Assembly: GCF_004798865.1 (NCBI RefSeq)
Contig: NW_025335505.1
Coordinates: 19,560,625 to 19,624,624, forward strand
DNA: 64,000 nucleotides
Reading direction: 5' to 3'
Origin: Varanus komodoensis
Taxonomy: Eukaryota; Chordata; Lepidosauria; Squamata; Varanidae
Below, one piece after another: positions 47,201 through 59,539 of the stretch. The stretch's first letter is position 1. The number at the start of each line of letters is the position of its first letter. The notes beneath the pieces are model-generated. The model saw only the letters and a program-made list of their open reading frames with translations. It ran no database searches and had not been told where the DNA came from. Made by a program: the position numbers and the translations under genes.

Positions 47201-49025
47201 TTACCCACAACATCATATCGGTTTCTAATTAGGTATGTGGTCCACCTACTACACAAGTTGTCCTGTTTCAAGAGATTTAAATGCCTGGACTGTTTACATG
47301 AGAAAGAATGGACTCTGATGGTTCATTGCTATTGTTGCCCAAGTGATCCTTTCTTCAGTACAAAAATATTACATGCATTTAGCTGCTGTGTTTACAACAG
47401 GTTCTAACAGGAAGTAGAAGCATGTAATATTGCTTCAGACACAGTACGTTCACCACCACTAGCATTCAACTCACTACATGATGCAGGAACTTGGCTGTTG
47501 TTAGGCGCTGTCCCTTTTTAGCATGCAGCTTTTTTGCCAAGGAATTGCACTGCCTGCTATTTGCTACCAGGCCAGGCTGAAAGTTTTGGTAGGAATGGAT
47601 CAATCCCTACTCAACTTTTGCACAAAAGGCACTCGGTCTGCATGGTTTTCAAGTGAATGTCTATGAAAATTTCACTGGACAGTTTAAAACTACTCAAACT
47701 TGAAGTCTGTCTTCAAGATGGAAGTCTGCAGAAGAAACTTGACTCAGCCCACTTCCTATCATCAGATTGAAAGTGGACAGGACTCAGGTAAGCTGGATTT
47801 TGATGTTCAGGTACATTCCTAGGCCATGACTTGTTTTTGGCATGGCTTATCATGGTGTGTGGACCAACCAGTACGACACAATGGCTGATCCTCAGAGATC
47901 ATTCTTCATCTTTGCTCCTTCTTCAAACTCTTTAAGGATTTGTTCTACCATTAAATGCTACAAGCCTTACCTTGAAAATCCCACAGTACAGTATTTCCTC
48001 CCATTCTCAGGCCACGTAACAGCATAGTTGACTTACATTTGAGCTAAGCCAGATATGCCATCCAAAGTACAGGGGCAATAAATGAAATTATGCTTACATA
48101 CAGTGTTTACTTCCAGCACTGGCAATCTTGTAATTTCATAGAACTATTCATGGCTGACTGAATTACTTTTGCATTGTGAGAACACGGCTGTTTTCTCTGA
48201 AGCCATGCTCACACCTGCTACCTAAATTGCCTGGGTCAAGTGAGCAGCTTCTTCACTTTTGCTCAGCAATGGTTGATTTGATTGTGGGTGTTAAACTAGG
48301 GGTCATAGAAAAATATTATAATTAAATGGGAGCCAAAGCAAGGAATGAATTCCTCTACACAGGCTAGCCTGGGTATTCTCAATGATTTGGCTGTGCATGC
48401 AAAAATAACTAAAGTTTTGCCAAGGATTCTCCAGGTTCAACTAACATGGAGAAACTAGCCATTTTTGTGGGGTAGACATGCCCCCGCTTTAAAGACACCT
48501 TAGTGCTGCCTTTGCACAAGTTCTCACCTCCTGGTTGTTAGTTCTTGCTCCTTCCTGGATTGGTCAACAGGTGATTCCATGACATCGGAGAGTACATAGT
48601 GAGTGAACGCTGTCACAATGTCAAATAGTCAATCAGATTGGACTCTGTGATGACATCACTGGGAAAACTAAGTGCAAAATCAAATGAGGACAATGTAGAT
48701 GAATAAGGAGACCCCTCCCCTCCCCTCCCCTCCCCTTCCCGTTCCTGGAGGAGTGATGACAAGTAACATGAAAGGGGATATGTTTTCTACATTGCTGAAA
48801 GTGTTTGAGAGAAAGTTAAATCATTGCAATTATTTACCTATGGATGGGGCAAAAGGGATGAATTGTTAGATGGAAACCTTGTCAGTTTGTGTTTCCCGAA
48901 AACAGCTATCAATACAAACCAAAATAAAGCCATCCTTTGGTATTCACACACACACTGAACTTTCGGATGGCGTTCATTTAAAAAAAAAGAATACAAAAAT
49001 GCATATGTTAAGGGAAAGTACACAG

Positions 49026-49073
<48 letters not shown>

Positions 49074-49440
49074 TTGAGTAATAACTTATAACGATAAATC
49101 TGGTAAAGGAAAATGCATACCATATGGGAAACTGTATGCAATTAATATATTGTAATAAATGTGCATGAAATGCATACAAATTTTATGAGGACTTAATTTG
49201 TTTTTTTAAGCAAACTGGTATAGAAATGAAGTGGAACAAACTTAGGGCTGGAAAAATCAGAAACAGAGAGAAACCATTTTTATTCTCCTTTCCCAACATT
49301 CCTCTCTGCTTCTCATTTGCAGCTTCTGCCTCACTCTTAAAGGTCACATTAAAAGTGCTGCCATGTCCACACAACTCACCAAAAAGTGCTGCCTATATGC
49401 AAGGATACAGCATGCATCAGCTGTATGCTGCTATATAGAA
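44231..49440. other. Unique DNA with microsatellites, no gene seen
   Basis: A 5.2-kb stretch with no recognised gene. Items are an AT-rich TGCATTT-word segment at about 45720-45960, a possible MITE remnant near 46480-46530, a (CCCCT)n tract at 48712-48740 and a long (AC)n at 49027-49072. Blocks at about 46900-47420 are unique and AT-rich but without a sharp motif cluster. Confidence 0.4.
49027..49072. repeat. (AC)n microsatellite
   Basis: About 23 uninterrupted CA units. Confidence 0.95.
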
Positions 49441-49675
49441 TTATTTATTACATTTATATCCTGCCTTTTTTTCTCTAAGAAACCAAGTGTAGTTTACACA
49501 GCCCTCCTCCTCTCCATTTATCCTTCCAACAGCCCTGAGAGGTAGATTAGACTTAGAGTCAGTGAGAGGCACCAAGTCACCCAGTCGGATTTATTGCCAA
49601 GTGGGAGCTAGAAGCTGGATCACCTGAGCCCCCACCCAGTATTTGAGCCGCAACACCGCACTGGCTCTCAGATGT
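49441..49675 (-). mobile_element. Sauria-type tRNA-derived SINE
   Basis: Minus-strand copy. The low-coordinate end is the 3' terminus (complement AAGGCAGGATATAAATGTAA). The body is complementary to GCCCTGAGAGGTAGATTAGA and GGCACCAAGTCACCCAGTC. The head has degenerate box words near 49600-49670. It is more diverged than the copy at 18150. Confidence 0.8.
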
Positions 49676-49984
49676 TGCCCTCACTGTGCAACAGCACCTG
49701 CCTGCAAGGCCGGGCTGTCCTGCTGCTTTGCATGGATTTACCTTCCTCTGAACCGGTCCTAAATAAGTAGATGCAATGGCTCTCTGGCCTTTCCATATCC
49801 TCTGGAGGGCCGAGGCCATCATCTGCCACTGAAACAGCAACGCCACACAACGACATCAAGCAACAGACAATGGGGAATGGGGGTGCGGGGGAGACAAGAA
49901 ATCTCAACAAAAGCCACAAACAAAAACAGTGCACATTATGCAGAAATTGCCTTGGCATGCAGGTCATTGGTGATTTCATTTGTA
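49676..49984. other. Unique DNA, no gene seen
   Basis: Overlapping frames on both strands (49577-49989) partly fall within the SINE and have no recognised domain. Confidence 0.4.
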
Positions 49985-50225
49985 AGTAATGTTTTGATTG
50001 TCACAGATTATATGTTGCTCTCATCCCCCTGACATTTGTTGTACGGTGAGATTGATTTTTGTGCTCCAGTATGAAAAGGTCACTTTGATCAATGCAGTGT
50101 AATTGGCACTAAATTAGGATCATATCAGGTTATTTCGCTATTTAATGATGAAATATTAAAGAATAGCATGGGAAGATTGCAGGCACTAAAGTGCACTTTA
50201 AACCTGCTTTAATGATGTTTTATTT
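49985..50225. promoter_or_regulatory. Candidate conserved non-coding element
   Basis: Unique DNA with GACATTTGTTGTACGGTGAG, AAAGGTCACTTTGATCAATG (an AGGTCA nuclear-receptor half site next to CTTTGATC, a TCF/LEF-like core), TGTAATTGGC, CACTAAATTAGGATC and TTCGCTATTTAATG. Clear motif variety without repeat structure. The role is inferred. Confidence 0.4.
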
Positions 50226-50797
50226 TGTGAGGGGTGGGGGGAAATTGAGAGAGAAGAAAACAACTAAAGTGCAGAAAATGACTGTGATGTATTACAAGAG
50301 TGGTCTGGAATTATATATTTTAACTTGAGATAGACTAAAAGCCCCAGACGCCAAACTCAGCAGTCCGTCTTGCATCTACTATGTAGCAGGGAAACATCTA
50401 CAGAAGTTGTAATCAGAATTGTTCTCACTGTCTGTTAATGAGAAGATTCGTTATGTGAGACAGAGGTAAGAAAAAAAAACAATCCCAGACATCTCAGGTT
50501 GCAGTCTTCAGACTTCAGAACCCTTCCTCTCGGGTATTCTGGCTCAAATTCTACTGAATCCAATATGAAAGCTGAAAGACTTCCACATTTAGAAAGGGGA
50601 ATGTGGTGCATTTTATAGCTAAATGAACAAATCAAGCAAACCAGGAGATTGCATAGTGCATAGATTGCACTATGGATGTTTGTCCAGGAGGAAGAGGGTT
50701 ACTGTGACAGGAAAGCACTCCTGTGCATCATATGGCATAGGTAGGTGAGGACAGTGCAGGTTGAATGGTCCATTGTCAAGCAAATTCTCCCTCCCCC

Positions 50798-50799
<2 letters not shown>

Positions 50800-50840
<41 letters not shown>
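50800..50840. repeat. (GT)n microsatellite
   Basis: About 20 uninterrupted GT units. Confidence 0.95.
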
Positions 50841-50842
<2 letters not shown>

Positions 50843-52112
50843 TATGGCATCATGTTAATAGAATAAAAATTAGATCACAGTAGACAACTCTAACAAATGT
50901 TTTAGACTAAAGCACCCACCATTTCTCATCTTTGCCCATGCTGGCCATGGTGATGGGAAATACATTCCAAAACATCTCCAGCCACCAGGTTCCCCAGTCA
51001 TGAACTAGTTCATCAGCATCTCCATTGAGACTGCAATTCTCAGTTCACTCTGATGTTGACAAAGGGGTGCATGAGTCTGGCTGATATCAAGATGCTGCAT
51101 GCAACCCCAGAACAATCCTCCCACTGAATGTGATCTCTGGCCCTCCATGGTCTGAGAAACTAAAACATGACAGCATGTTTTTGAGTGTTGGTACACTACT
51201 TAGTCAAGGTTAAGCAAATTTGCATCCACTGATTTCAATGGGGAGGTCTGAAATGCAGTTCAGCCCCACTGAGTTAAATGGTAAGCAGATATAGGAGTAT
51301 AGCTTTAAAGGTGCTCTGCATAGTATAGCTTTAAAAGTGCCTTTTATGGTATTTCCTTATACTTGTAGGAAAAAAAAATGTGACTTTGAAATGGTGATGG
51401 GAATTTTTCACAAGATTCAGAAGTGATACATCCTGAAGTGAGCACTTATTGGTATTATTGTTGCTGTTCTTATTGGTATTATTGGTATTCTTATTGGAAT
51501 TCTTATTGCTGCTGTTGCTTAATGGCATGCAATATCTAAGTCTATTTTCATTTATCACATCTCACATCTCTTTCTGTGTGCGTCAGAGAGAGAAAGAGAG
51601 AGAGAGAGAGATTGAGGAGGCAGCAGAGAGAACTGAACTTAAAATCTAAGCAAAAATACATGTTTACTCCACTGGTATACTATGTTTCAAAGGGCAAAAC
51701 ATCAAATCAAAAACAACTAATATTACTGTGCCAATTTAAAGACTAACAACATTCTTCTGGCATAAGTTTCCATGTCTAGATTGATGACTATATACTCCAA
51801 AACTCCAGATGACCCCACTTTGTGGTTTCAAGCAGATGTTATATAGCATGAAGAAGAAATCTACTCCTGTGGAACCTAGTTTGATTTGTGAACTGCCCAG
51901 AAAACATTTTTCTGGCAGGTGCTATAGAAACAGAACTGCAAGGATAATCCCTTTGCCCTCAAAACTGAGAGGACACTGATTTCCCCATCCCTTGCACCCT
52001 TCTGCACTCTGTGAAGCAGATTTTGGGTAGGGGTCAGAGTGAGTAGCTGAGATGAGGAGAAAGGGACTAGGTGCCATTGAGTGAGCAGAGTTTTGCTCAT
52101 TGTACACAAATA

Positions 52113-52160
52113 TATACATACATACATACATACATACATACATACATACATACATACATA
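52113..52160. repeat. (CATA)n microsatellite
   Basis: About 12 ATAC units. The Tyr/Val/Cys/Met-repeat frames on the minus strand here come from the tract and are not genes. Confidence 0.95.
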
Positions 52161-52214
52161 GAAGTGTTCTGATAGGTTCTTCTGGATGGCAATCTCCTAA
52201 TCTATAGAATCCTC

Positions 52215-52455
52215 AAATCTCTAAGGTGATTATAATAATGATGACATTCCATTTACATCCTGCATTTTTCCTCTTGTGAGGAATCCATTGTGACTTAGAT
52301 TGCTCCATTTTATCCTCACAACAACCCTGTAAAGTTGGGTTGAGAGTCTGTGACTGGTCCAACGTCACCTGGTGAGCTTCACGGCCAAGTGGGGACTAGA
52401 ACCCAGAGTTCTTGGCTTCCCTGTCCAACACTCTAACCACCGTGCTATCCTACCT
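52215..52455 (-). mobile_element. Sauria-type tRNA-derived SINE
   Basis: Minus-strand near-full copy: CTCCATTTTATCCTCACAAC, AACCCTGTAAAGTTGGGTTG, GTGACTGGTCCAACGTCACC, GAGCTTCACGGCCAAGTGGG, ACTAGAACCC (B-box complement) and CCAACACTCTAACCACCGTG (A-box region). One of the better-preserved SINEs in the window. Confidence 0.88.
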
Positions 52456-54119
52456 GTCTTTAATCTGAACCTGGATTTTCAGAGCTGCCAGATCTGCTGG
52501 TTCAAAACATCAGCTGCTGCAGATGTATGTGCTTCAAACAAGTATTATTTTAGCTTGCATTTAGCTTGCATTAAGTATTTAATTTTCTGTTTAATCCCAT
52601 GAGTCCATATGATTTATGTTTTAAAGAGGACAAGTTTACAACATGGCTTTTAGTCATTATTTCCAGAGATTTTGCATCCAGAGAAACAGTCAGCATCATA
52701 AGTGGCAATAAATAGTGTGTTAATTTATTCACTGTAAATGCATGCACTCTCCAATGATTCATAAATGTTGCTGAGCAAGAGCAAACTCTATGTGCTACAC
52801 ATTGAATGGAACCATTGAAGCAGATTTGTTTGTGGCTTTGCTGTAAATGTACACACACACACTTCCTAAAAGCAGGTATGAAAACATTCACCAGGAAGCA
52901 TACTAGGAAATGGACAAACTATTATCAACTGGAACGTAAATGTATAGATTTTCCCAAGATTTCCCCATATTTATGGGAACAATACTTTACTCACCAAAGG
53001 AGCTAGAAGATTTCACAAAGAAATTAGACTTCCTTTTGGTGCACTCATAGAACATGTGAGCCAATTGCGCTGTCTTGTTGCCCACAACACTGTGGTGCAA
53101 AAGCCAAGTAGATTCTCTCTCAGTGAAACTTCATATTACATTCATTTTGTAACAGGTTCATTATGTCACCCTCTTATACCAAGGGTACATGTGCAGGCCC
53201 AATTTGGAACAGGGCCCACAGCACACAAGGATGGCATGATTAAACTACTTTCACTGATTGCTTTCCAAAATCACATGCACACTGAAAAATGTGTGCACAG
53301 ATGTGCACACGTGCGTGCGCGCACACAGGGTCTCCACTGGCATCAATGGAAGCCTGTCCCTTTTAAAACCCTGTGTAGAGGGCTTCAGGAAGCAAGCAGT
53401 GGGATGGGAGGTTTAATCCTCTCCTCATCATGTATTGTGGTTCTGATCTGCAAGAGGACCATACATGTTTACACTAGAAGAAAAGCTTAGTGGGAAGGGT
53501 CAGCTATAAGCTATGCAATTAATGTAATGTGTAGTCTGACCCTTACTGACAGGTTACTCCAACTGAGGGAGTGCAAAAGCCCTAGCAGTTTTAGAGAAGT
53601 CACTGGACTGAATTTCCAATATTCTTCAGCTCCTAGTACCAGAAAGATTCTTGGTTATGATGCTAGTGCCCAGGTTCAATGAGTGTAATGCTGTGCCCCC
53701 AGGTGCAGTGATGAAGAAATACTGATGGATGGAAAACTCCCTTGGCCTTGATTTGGAACTGGGTTTATGTAATGCTGCTATCGTCATAAAACATTGGAAA
53801 ATAGCACAGTAATTTCCAAACTGCTTCTGGACCAGTGCAACAAGTTCTGGATCTTTCTCTTCAACTCTTTTCTGATCACATTTGCTTCCCCTGAACCACA
53901 CAAATTTCCTTTCTTGGTTACTATAACTGCACTTTCTCCAATTTCCTTACCAGACTGTCGCAGCAGCGGTGATAAAGATACCTCCTGAACAGATATGGAC
54001 ATGGGAAGCTGTGCCAAGTCATTGCTATTGTTGACACCCAAGGCCTAAGTAAACAACAAGCAACAAAAGACATAGTTCCTAGGCACACATTTAAAATTAT
54101 ATTGTAACTGCCATTCAGG
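52456..54119. other. Unique DNA, no gene seen
   Basis: A 144-codon plus-strand frame (53056-53490) includes GLHWHQWKPVPFKTLC, which faintly echoes the L2 motif LHWLPVxxRxxFKxL, so a very old LINE remnant near 53325-53385 is possible. An alternating purine/pyrimidine run (GTGCGTGCGCGCACAC, about 53310-53326) could adopt Z-DNA. No gene is seen. Confidence 0.35.
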
Positions 54120-54325
54120 TTCCAGACAGGGATTTTTCGTAGCTCTACTGGAGTCAGAGCAGTCAGACAATGGGAACACCGGCCTAGGATGGTGCAGGGC
54201 TCTCCATCACTGGAGGTATTCAATCAGAGATTGGACAAGCATCTGTCAGGGATGTTTCAAACTGATTGGGGAAGTGGAATGGTCCAGATGGCCTCTTCCA
54301 GCTCTCTGACACTATTAGAGGCCAG
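54120..54325 (+). mobile_element. CR1 LINE 3' end
   Basis: GACAATGGGAACACCGGCCT, GGGCTCTCCATCACTGGAGG, TATTCAATCAGAGATTGGAC, CATCTGTCAGGGATGTTTCA and TGGTCCAGATGGCCTCTTCC follow the CR1 3'-terminal order. It is 5'-truncated. Confidence 0.8.
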
Positions 54326-57296
54326 GAACTAGGGATATTGGAGGAATCTGCTACACACTGAAATGAATTCAGATTTCACACAGTGTCCCATGGATTCAAC
54401 AGTGGACTGGCTTTCCTAGGCCATGTGGAGTCTGTAGGACTAATATTTTGCCCAGATGTAGTCAAAGAAAAATGGCTACATAACATTAAAAAAACATAAT
54501 AAAAATGCACAAATTCCCCCATAAATACAGTAAATGTTATAAAGGGATTTACTTTCTTTTTGCTGATTTGCATGTTTTCACAAACATAAATGTGCACAAA
54601 TGAAAATTTATGCAATTATACATGCAGGTACATTGGCACAAATTCTGAGTCTGCAGATGGGTGGATGAAAGAACAAAAGTTTCCCAAAAATCCACAAACA
54701 TTTCCAGCAGTGCAGGGGAATTTGCCCTACCACATCCTGACCAGGCATTGAATTTTGGGAGCTTCGACATGCAAATCATGAGCTCTACCCTGAGCTACCA
54801 TGGCACTATGTTGAACCATTTACATGTCACCCCACCACACCCCCCTGGATGGGCTAACCAATCAGTGATGCCTATTACTGTGGCCACATGTTCACACTCG
54901 GACTTCAGTTTGCCTAGTTACCATAAAGGCATTGATTACTCTGTATGTTTATTTCTTAAATAGCACGCTGTGGCAACATGAATAGAATTGCATGAAAATA
55001 ATGTGTCTGCAGTGTTTGTGGCTGCATATATGACCAGATGTAGTTTTCATTGAAGCATATCTTATTTCCAGTACAGACTCGAAAGTCTATGAGGCATGAT
55101 CATATTAACTCCCAATTTCTTTGACCTCTCATAAAACAGCACGGAGAACAAGTAGTAGGCTAAAAGGATTCTAATGATCCCTTTGGACACTTATGTTCAC
55201 ATAATGACTGTTAGAAGATTTATATGCTCTGTATAGGTATAATTAGACACCCCCACAAACCCATTTGACCCTACTGAGGTGAAAAGCTCTTCTGCTTTTC
55301 AGCAGATGAATCGATAACTCACACGTTTTACCACTGTGGAGTGAAACTGAGGAAATGAAAATCTGATAATTTTGCTCCCAGTGCAGTCTAGACAGAGGAG
55401 AGCAGTTTTAGCCTCTGACAGGAAGATCTATTTCCAGTTTCTCAAAAGGCTAGTGTCAATTCCAAAACTTCTCCCAATATTGATTTTCAGTTTTGTTAAA
55501 AAGGATGTTTTATTAGGAAATATTAGTCCCAGAGACCATGTAAAGCTTGTGTCTATTTCAAAGGTTGATGAAATCACAGTTTTAATTTGGATCTTATGTG
55601 TGCACCTTGATCCCAGCATCATTTTGGGTAGCAATTGCAACAAAAGCAGGCAATCCCGAGAAGTTGCTTTAGTGCCACATGAGTCAATTTAGAACAGCTT
55701 TGAGGATGTGATGGACTGACTTATAAATAATAATCTGTGTGTGCACCTACTTCACGTAGCTAGCGGTGCTTTAAGGATCATTTAGCATCAAGATTTCCAC
55801 ATTACAGTATAAGAAAGCAACGGTGCTTATGTAAGGCACCAACATATGCACATACACACATGTACACACACACACAGCCCTAAAGTGAACATTTGTCCAG
55901 ATTTTGTCAAGAATATAATATGCCAACTAATGAATGCTGTCAATACAATTTTGTTTTAGTATTTGAAAGAGGGGGCAATCTAAGCAGGATTAGTAAAGTG
56001 ATTCACAGATGGGAGAGAATGCACCTAAGAATTAAGTTAATGGCAGGATGAGGCACGCACTTGCCTTTTCCATTGAAATCAATGGGATTCCAAGGCACTG
56101 AATTGTGGCTGGATGGTACAGGCCATGATAATGCCTGATCTGGCATTTATATTCCTGTAGCCCATCAAGTTACTATTCTAGTGTGGTATGTAGCTGTCTG
56201 GCTATTTATACACTTCAGGATTCCTGTGCAAATAATACTAAAGCTGAAGAGTTCCTTGATCTCAGTATGGAGTGAGCACACAACAGCTTTTTCCAGAAGG
56301 ACATTAGGAAGAAAAAGCCCAGAAAAGCATTAGTGACCAACCAGGTTTAATGAATGGGAGAGATCGTGAATGAGCAATGCTCAAAATCACTAGGATTCTC
56401 TGAGTATCATCTAGCTAGTTGTCTCCTGCCTGATTCCCATTCATGCTTGTGATTACCGCTTGCTCTGTGTGAAGAGGAAACCTGTACAAATCAAGCAGTA
56501 ATGAAAAGGAAGATTCACACAAATCTCTCTAAATTCGGGCAAATTCTTTCCATAAACTAAAGCAGGGCTGGTTCAGTCTACCAAAAATATGTGCAAATCA
56601 CAGTAGGAACAGGATGGATGTGAAAATGAATGAATTTCAAAATATTTTCAAACAAGATTTGCTTGCATATTTGCTGAACATACACTTAATGGCCTTGTCT
56701 AGTGGCCCTTGCTCACAATCCACAATTCAAATTTAAGAGCTGAGGCTGATTTACCACTCAATCACCATGAAGTGCCTAGACTTAAGCCAATGTTTTTCTC
56801 TGCTAGAAATGATGACCCAATCCTTCCAATCCAAACTAAAACTTACATCGTTTTAACAAGGGAGTACTACACAGACTTCTCTTCATATTCTTTACTCTGA
56901 TGGGAATAAAATAGATATTTATTTAGCTAAAAATTGAGAGGCTCCACAAAACTCTACAACTGTGAAATGTGGATTTCTTTCTCTCACAGAATGGGCTATA
57001 AGAATCCATTTCATATTTTATGCTCAATATTTATTCTCAGTGACATGTCTTTGACATCTTCTTGGGGGGAGCACCGAGGTTTTGGATATGAAATATGTGC
57101 AGCTGGGCAAATGTACATTTCTTTTTATAACCATGGTTCTTTTTGATGGATTTTTATGAATGCTCAAATGGATGAAGCCTCCGGAAGCAGTCTCTCTCTT
57201 CCCACAGGGCCAGTGTAAATAAGATGCTCTCTGAGTGCTCTCTTTTCTACGGAATGTGTTTTATAGAGGAGAAAATAGACATCCTGTTACAGAAGC
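54326..57296. other. Unique DNA, no gene seen
   Basis: Frames of 76-106 codons are scattered here (54549-54779, 54661-54963, 55372-55692) with opposite-strand partners and no known domain. A TGCACAAATGAAAATTTATG segment (about 54500-54650) belongs to the recurrent AT-rich TGCATTT-word type, as does 56500-56700. At about 56060-56115, CCATTGAAATCAATGGGATT is a repeat fragment. Confidence 0.4.
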
Positions 57297-57384
57297 CATA
57301 TGGGGTTATTCCTATTGCTTTGTTTGAAACCTTGCTGTTTCTTGCTCAAATCATATGGGGTTATTCCTATTGCTTTGTTTGAAA
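57297..57384. repeat. Local tandem duplication, 55-bp period
   Basis: A 33-base segment beginning CATATGGGGTTATTCCTATT occurs identically at 57297-57329 and 57352-57384, separated by CCTTGCTGTTTCTTGCTCAAAT. Perfect identity suggests a recent duplication or an assembly artefact. Confidence 0.9.
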
Positions 57385-57764
57385 TCATAGGTGTTGTTAT
57401 GATGTTGAAGTCTGACTATTGACAAGTTGATAAAAACTTCATGCTAATTCAGAAAAATTCAAAATTTAAGCTCCACACTTCATATACTTCTGTATCTGTA
57501 ATCAAAAGTTTTTCCCAAACTTATTCACTTTTTATTCACAAGTTAAAACAGGAGCTAACTGATACATTGCTCTTGTTATTTTTTGGTATCGGTATTTGCT
57601 ATGTGGCAAGTCAAAAATACTTGTGAAACATGTCGAGATCACTGAAGATATAAACACATAAGCCTTCAAGGGTGCCAGCTTTCAAGGGTGCTCATGGGAC
57701 ACATTAATTTAGGTGGGCTGGGTTTTTTTTCCTCCCAATGGCCCCAATGAAATATTATATTAAA
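57385..57764. other. Unique DNA, no gene seen
   Basis: Short frames only. Confidence 0.4.
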
Positions 57765-57965
57765 ACAGGGTGCAAAAAAGGGCAACCAACATGGCCAAAG
57801 ACCTCTGAGGAAAGCTTGCAATGTTTAAAGGAATTTAGCTTAAGAAAACGTCACAGAGGTGTATAAAACGAACAGTAGTTTGGATAAAGTGGATGGAACA
57901 ATAGTTTTACTTCCCCTCTTAACACTAGAAGCTGATTGTGAAGCAACAAAACTGTCCTGCACTTC
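57765..57965 (+). mobile_element. CR1 LINE fragment
   Basis: GGGTGCAAAAAAGGGCAACC, CCTCTGAGGAAAGCTTGCAA, GGAATTTAGCTTAAGAAAAC, CACAGAGGTGTATAAAACGA, GTGGATGGAACAATAGTTTT and CCTCTTAACACTAGAAGC follow the order of the CR1 3' UTR upstream part. It is diverged and lacks the terminal octamers. Confidence 0.7.
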
Positions 57966-59035
57966 TGTATTTAGTTTGGGTTTAGGATATCATGGAATTA
58001 AATTGTATGCATATTTGTGTGCATGCTAGCCAGTTTCAGACAAAGGGATAATAGTTTAGAGTTCAAACATTTAGTTAAAATTCAGAGGCCATGAAGTTAT
58101 GGTCAAAGGAACTGGAAATTATAACGTTCACAAAAGGATTTTCATAGTTTCAGCTCAGAAAACAGAAACTTGGTTTGTAGTGATGAACAAGGATATAAAC
58201 TTGTGATCTGTTGTAGCTGGAAATGAAAAATAATAATCTTTTAGAAGATACAAGTCAAAGTAGAGAGTGGAAGAGCAGCTGGAACTGGGGAATTAATCAA
58301 GAAAACTTAAAAAAAAGGTTTGGAAAAAGGAAAGGGATAAAATAAAGACACAGTCTAATTAGATTAGCTGGATTATTTCATCCCTGATTGTTTATGCCAC
58401 TACTGTTTATATGTTTTTGTGTGTGGTTCGTGGATGTGTGATTCCATGTTTTGTTTGTTTGTTTTCATATTGACTTTTTTCTTCAATAAAATTTTAAACT
58501 GCGTTCTCCGAAACTCTGTGAGGAGTTACCATCTCTAATAGCCAACTGCCATATTATCTAAAATAAATACCTGAGACCAAGAAAGTTTTAAAGTTGAATT
58601 GGTGGAATAAATTAGAGAAAAAGATCTCCAGCTGGTGGGAGCGGCAAAGGCCCAGAAAGGGAAGGGCAAAAGGGAATTTAGGCCCAGTATTTTACCTTTT
58701 TTCCATTCTACTCATGAAACATATTTGCAAGTTTATGACATTGGTAGAAGGAGTTTTGGGGAAGATAGAAGGAACTTCCTCAAGCAGAAGGTCATCTTCT
58801 GCCGTGGTTGTGTGCTACTGGCAGGTGAAGACTTTCCTCTGAAAATCTTTGATTTGGAAATTGCATCATGTTATTCATTGACTCTCACTGCTGTTTGTCT
58901 CTCTATGTATTTTGAGGTTGCTTTCAGTTTGTTGTAAATATGCATTTAATGATTACTTTATATTGGGTAAGCCTTTGTGCAACTTCATTTTTGAAGGCAA
59001 TAATCTGAGTATAATTTTCTAAAATAAAATAGATA
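57966..59035. other. Unique DNA, no gene seen
   Basis: Two overlapping plus frames at 58594-58937 (82 and 100 codons) have no recognised domain. An AATAAAA signal near 58484 is isolated. Confidence 0.4.
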
Positions 59036-59539
59036 CAGTATACCCCTGTGAAGTTGTGGTTCAGCATTCATGGCCTGACTTTCACGGAATTTTCCTTGGA
59101 ACCGAACTAATATTGTTTGTGGAAACCCCCACAATTTCACGGAAACCGCTGATTGGCTGCTGCCCTGTGACGCATCTCCAGTGTCTGCTGAGTGTTCTCC
59201 ATTTTGTTCTTCTTGAAGCCTTAAGATGCCGCCGCCCAAATGCCCAGCACCTTCTAAGACTTCTGGCAATGATCCTAAGCACTAGAAGAAGTTGAAAACA
59301 CTCCAGGAGAAAGTTGAACTACTAGATTTGCTCCAGGAACTAAAAAATTATGTCACAGTAGCGCGCCATTATGGTATCAATGAAAGCACCATATGCTACA
59401 TAAAGAAGAATGAGGCAGTGACATATTTAGGGTTTAAACTATAAAAATAGGCATTTTTAACCACATTCAAAATTTGCAGTTTTTTACAATTCGCAGGTGC
59501 TCTAGGAACGCAACCCCTGCGAATTTTGGGGAAGAACTG
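59036..59539 (+). mobile_element. Tigger (pogo-type) DNA transposon relic, internally deleted
   Basis: The ends CAGTATACCCCTGTGAAGTT and the complement of the right end (CAGTTCTTCCCCAAAATTCG) are inverted Tigger-like termini with an AATTCGCAGG repeat inside. It encodes the N-terminus of a pogo transposase: ATG at 59226 (MPPPKCPAPSKTSG), one in-frame stop at 59283-59285, then KKLKTLQEKVELLDLLQE and VARHYGINESTI(C)YIKKNEA, the Psq-type helix-turn-helix that binds the element's ends, stopping at 59442. The CENP-B HTH and the DDE catalytic domain are deleted, so it cannot make transposase. Whether the host uses the residual binding sites is unknown. Confidence 0.88.

Larger units (their letters stand above)
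50226..52214. other. Unique DNA with several microsatellites
   Basis: (GT)n at 50800-50840, a cryptic TATTGG/TGCTGT imperfect repeat at 51448-51520, (AG)n at 51585-51611 and (CATA)n at 52113-52160. At 51215-51300, ATCCACTGATTTCAATGGGG and GAGTTAAATGGTAAGC look like a decayed palindromic repeat. No gene is seen. Confidence 0.45.

Noticed and set aside
51876-52155. Tyr-Val-Cys-Met repeat proteins on the minus strand
   Set aside because: They are translations of the (CATA)n microsatellite.
53325-53385. L2-like peptide GLHWHQWKPVPFKTLC
   Set aside because: A single short echo of the L2 C-terminal motif with no flanking support. Noted, but not called as an element.
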